Below, one piece after another: positions 61,212 to 64,000 of a stretch of DNA of 64,000 nt (its first letter is position 1; each line of letters starts with the position of its first letter). The notes under the pieces are model-generated. The model saw only the letters and a program-made list of their open reading frames with translations, was not told the origin of the DNA and did not search any database. Made by a program: the position numbers and the translations under genes. This stretch comes from Pristionchus mayeri (Eukaryota; Nematoda; Chromadorea; Rhabditida; Neodiplogasteridae), in contig BTRK01000002.1 of NCBI GenBank assembly GCA_036245805.1, positions 1,674,001 through 1,738,000 on the forward strand, written 5' to 3'.

Positions 61212-64000
61212 TCATTGATTGAGGCTATGGAGTAGGCAGATAACTGAAAGCAGGAGCAGAGGTAGGGAGGAGAGGAAAGAACGGCTAGGAGAGGTTGTAG
61301 TGGATGGTAGAGGAGTGGAAAGCGCCGAAATCTAAATAGCAACTGTTTTGAAGCAACTGGCATTCATAAGCCAAATTATGTTGGATGGCCTGATGTTCAT
61401 CCATGTGTTTAGCTATGCAAGTTATGCTATTTTAGGTACGCATACTATGCGGTTTTCAGTAATACATCAACGTCTCACCTGACAACTTCCAATCAGTCCT
61501 CCGCCATCGACGACAGTGAACACAAATCCATTGCAGCAGCTAATGGTTCCGTGTGCCCGAAGCGTCGTATTATCACTGGGCATTCCTGCATCCAATGTCC
61601 AAGCTCCGATATCGAAGACAACACGAGTAATGCCGGTCTTGTCGTCCGCAACGTCGAGATTCACGTCGTATGTGGCGGCTTCGCATGCGCTTGTGGATGC
61701 CGGACATCTGATAGTGATAGGAGTTATACTTCAGCATAATGCACTAACACACACACTCTCTCTCCATCTCTTTCTCTTCCTGTTTATTTATACGATGTGA
61801 AAGGACTACAAACTGGGCATGGGTTGTGCTCCGAATGGTGCACACTGGTGCATAAATATCAGGGTCGGGGTCACTGATGTAGAAGGTGAGGTCATATTGA
61901 AGATAAGCCACTGTCGCTCACGACTGTTAACTGCAAGGACGAAGATGGATCTAGCATTAAGCTCATATATGATAAACAATAGCTGGCTAAAATAAGTGAA
62001 ATTGTAGTGCATCATAAATATTGACTTGTTCATTATTTAGCCGAGATATTGGCATTCACCTCCACGTCATCGATGTAGCCAATGTTGCCATTCGCTGTAA
62101 TGGTGACGGTGCCTGTCACATTGCCATTACCGCTCAGCGAGCCATCGTAGGGCCAAATGATGATGGGAAAGGAGGCAGAGCTGGTGACAGTGATCTTGAA
62201 TGTAGAGGAGTCATCTCCGAATTGAGTGACTGTCCAAGATATTGTGACGTTGTCTCCTGGGTAGACGGGAACGCCGGGTGCAGATGCGGTAATATATATC
62301 GTGGACACCTGTAATTAATGAGAGATTCTGGTGACTGTTGCATATCACTCCTTTCTATCAGTATTGCGCACGTCAAGTCAACTAAATATATAGAGTAACC
62401 ATTACAAAATAAAGGAAGCATTTACCTGAACCTTCTCCTGTGCGATCCTCCTGAAGACAGCGCCGCCCATCGTGCTTCCATCCATGACAATGCACAGCTG
62501 TCAATTGCGCTTTCGGCATCGTGACGTTGATCGTCCACCAATTATCCGTGCCATCAACTAGAGGTGGGAATTCCGTCTTTATAATCGTGCCGTCCACACA
62601 GTTCGACACCGTTACTTCAGTCATTGTTTTGCACGAGTCGCATTGCACGATCAACTGGTAATCATTTCCGGCGATTGGGGTACCGCCGAAGAGCACGTAG
62701 TCATCGTACATTAGCAGACTGGAAGTAAAGAAGGACAGCACTCTGACTGTCACTGTCCCTTCCTGTCTGATGTTGTCAAGATGAAGGTTCCACGTGTCGG
62801 GGGTGGTCGTATTGATGCGGTAGACGATGGCGCGCGGCGTTTTGTACGATATAGTGGAGTTGCTAATCACTGTAGCACCGGCTCGATTGGTCACGGAGGC
62901 GATGACGTTATCCGTTGAGTAGTGTTCATTCACGTTGATTGAAATCTCTACCTGAATTCAAAACATTTTACTCTAACTAGTGTTTGAGAACCGTGTGGTT
63001 CATCCTCGTGTGGTATACCTTTCAAAAGCAGCAAACATACACTGTTTTAAGTGTATTTAAACAGGATTTGCAATTAAGCAGACGTATTAAGAAAGTGCAT
63101 TTACCTGAATAACAGTATCATCCACATCGATAATGTACTCGGCCGTTCCATTACTCAAGGGAGAAATAAGAAGCTGCTGCCAGTCTGTAGTACTCATAAG
63201 TTTCGTTGCATCTTGCAGCTCTTGGGCTCCTTGAGTCACAAGATAGGTCCCGCTGGATATGACCGCCAGATCTCGATAGTCCTGCATGCTTGTCTCGTCG
63301 GCGGCGCGAGAATCCTCTTCACTGAATTTTCTCCATTCAGATTGATTTTATCATGTGCAATTAGTAAATTTTTCTACTTAAATGAAGAAACGTCACCCGT
63401 ATCAACAAAAATGTATTACTAATAGTGTTTTGCATAATTTTAACGACTATGATATTCTCTAGCTACTTAGTTTTCGCTATGGCGCGCCCTCCCATTCCAT
63501 CCCACCCGGGTTCGATTCCCGGCCGTGACACCGTCTCCGCCTCACCAAGGCGCCTACCCATTGGGGACGGGGAATCGGTAGTCGTGACTAGATCACGCAG
63601 CTAAATAGGTCTGGCGAAAGGTGGGCACTCCGGACTGAATCCGCCCAAATTGACACTGGCCTAGCAGTGTTCTCCCGCGAGCCCAGTCTCGAAGACGGGA
63701 TGTACCTTTACCTTTACCTTTACTTAGTTTTCTACTCACATTTTATTTGATCCATTGCCCTGCAGCTTTGCTAGTTTCTTCTCGCGCGCACCTGTATTTT
63801 CTCCAGCCATCATGAAGTTAAGAGCAATGTTCTTTTGCGTCGCCATATCCGAGATGACCGACTTGAGCTCGGGATCCTTGCTCGAAGCATCCGTGAAGAT
63901 GTAGACATTCGTGTACTCCGGAACCTCTCGCACTGTGTCGAGAAGAGCGGCGAAGCATTTCTCCGGAATATCTCCACCACCACCGGCGGTCAGCGTGCCG
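61212..64000 (-). CDS. VWA-domain surface protein, GPI-anchored (3' part)
   Basis: Incomplete: the 5' end lies beyond 64000. The first visible exon has GGGDIPEKCFAALLDTVREV, then VYIFTDASSKDPELKSVISD, the second half of a VWA domain like that of hemicentins. Next come 63105-63281 (DYRDLAVISSGTYLVTQG, the usual end of that VWA domain), 62426-62951 (two disulfide-type Cys pairs, QCDSCKTM and HCHGWKHDGRRC), a beta-sandwich-like exon about 62045-62310 (YPGDNVTISWTV), about 61813-61916, and 61479-61707. The last exon (61212-61331) is Ser/Thr-rich (STPLPSTTTSPS) and ends in a hydrophobic tail LPLLLLSVICLLHSLNQ, as in GPI-anchor signals. Phases of the last three exons agree; the junction at 62426 does not. 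Likely an extracellular adhesion protein. Confidence 0.72.
63476..63720 (+). mobile_element. SINE with TTTACC tail
   Basis: 245 bp with a B-box GGTTCGATTCCC (about 63511), a CGCC-rich body and a tail of three to four TTTACC units. TACTTAGTTTTC flanks it on both sides (63464-63475, 63721-63732), a 12-bp target duplication. It lies in an intron of the VWA gene. The related copy at 32015-32325 shows that it is a family. Confidence 0.8.

Noticed and set aside
1..64000. CRISPR arrays, operons, bacterial or phage genes
   Set aside because: No regularly spaced repeats, no compact gene strings with ribosome binding sites; all genes are split by spliceosomal introns.

Overview
The window is eukaryotic nuclear DNA, very probably from a nematode of the Rhabditina type; a diplogastrid such as Pristionchus would fit, but that is an inference. 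The basis is split genes with mostly short introns and TTTNCAG|R acceptors, an ABCA transporter cut into about 60 small exons, a nematode-restricted fatty-acid/retinol-binding (FAR) protein, an F-box family, small secreted Cys-rich proteins, and many Tc1/mariner-like and hairpin repeats. There are no operons and no bacterial genes. All exon limits below were read by eye from splice signals, reading-frame continuity and comparison between paralogues inside the window.

Layout. 0-8.7 kb (+): a decayed tandem array of a small secreted Cys-rich gene. One copy is nearly complete (6406-8512) and two are broken (192-1369, 3074-3751). A fragment of the ABC transporter 3' end at 1544-1800 shows that the repeat unit was [secreted gene + transporter tail]. 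8.9-34.0 kb (-): one full ABCA-class transporter with two TMD/NBD halves. Its introns hold a 1.85 kb fold-back element, a mariner-like element, two families of hairpin MITEs, a SINE-like repeat and a 3.0 kb LTR retrotransposon derivative lacking reverse transcriptase and integrase. 34.7-38.3 kb (-): two F-box paralogues, one with a frameshift. 39.7-43.0 kb (+): a FAR-like secreted lipid-binding protein whose third intron holds a second fold-back of the same family, with a mariner-like element nested inside it. 43.8-46.1 kb (+): a third, intact F-box paralogue. 46.5-47.8 kb: an unrelated 1.35 kb palindrome. 47.9-56.6 kb (-): a large split gene for a modular Cys-containing protein that I cannot assign to a family; at least four copies of one domain can be aligned. 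A Mutator-like element with a 9-bp target duplication, a tRNA-derived SINE and a mariner-like element sit in its introns. 57.3-60.6 kb (+): one or two F-box-like genes separated by palindromes. 61.2-64.0 kb (-): the 3' part of a VWA-domain surface protein with a predicted GPI-anchor signal; its 5' end lies outside the window.

The genes do not form a pathway. They are lineage-expanded secreted, surface and F-box families around one conserved transporter. The points most worth checking are the unassigned modular protein, an in-frame extra exon in the transporter (11592-11717), the linked duplication of the transporter tail with the secreted gene, and the two dispersed hairpin families.
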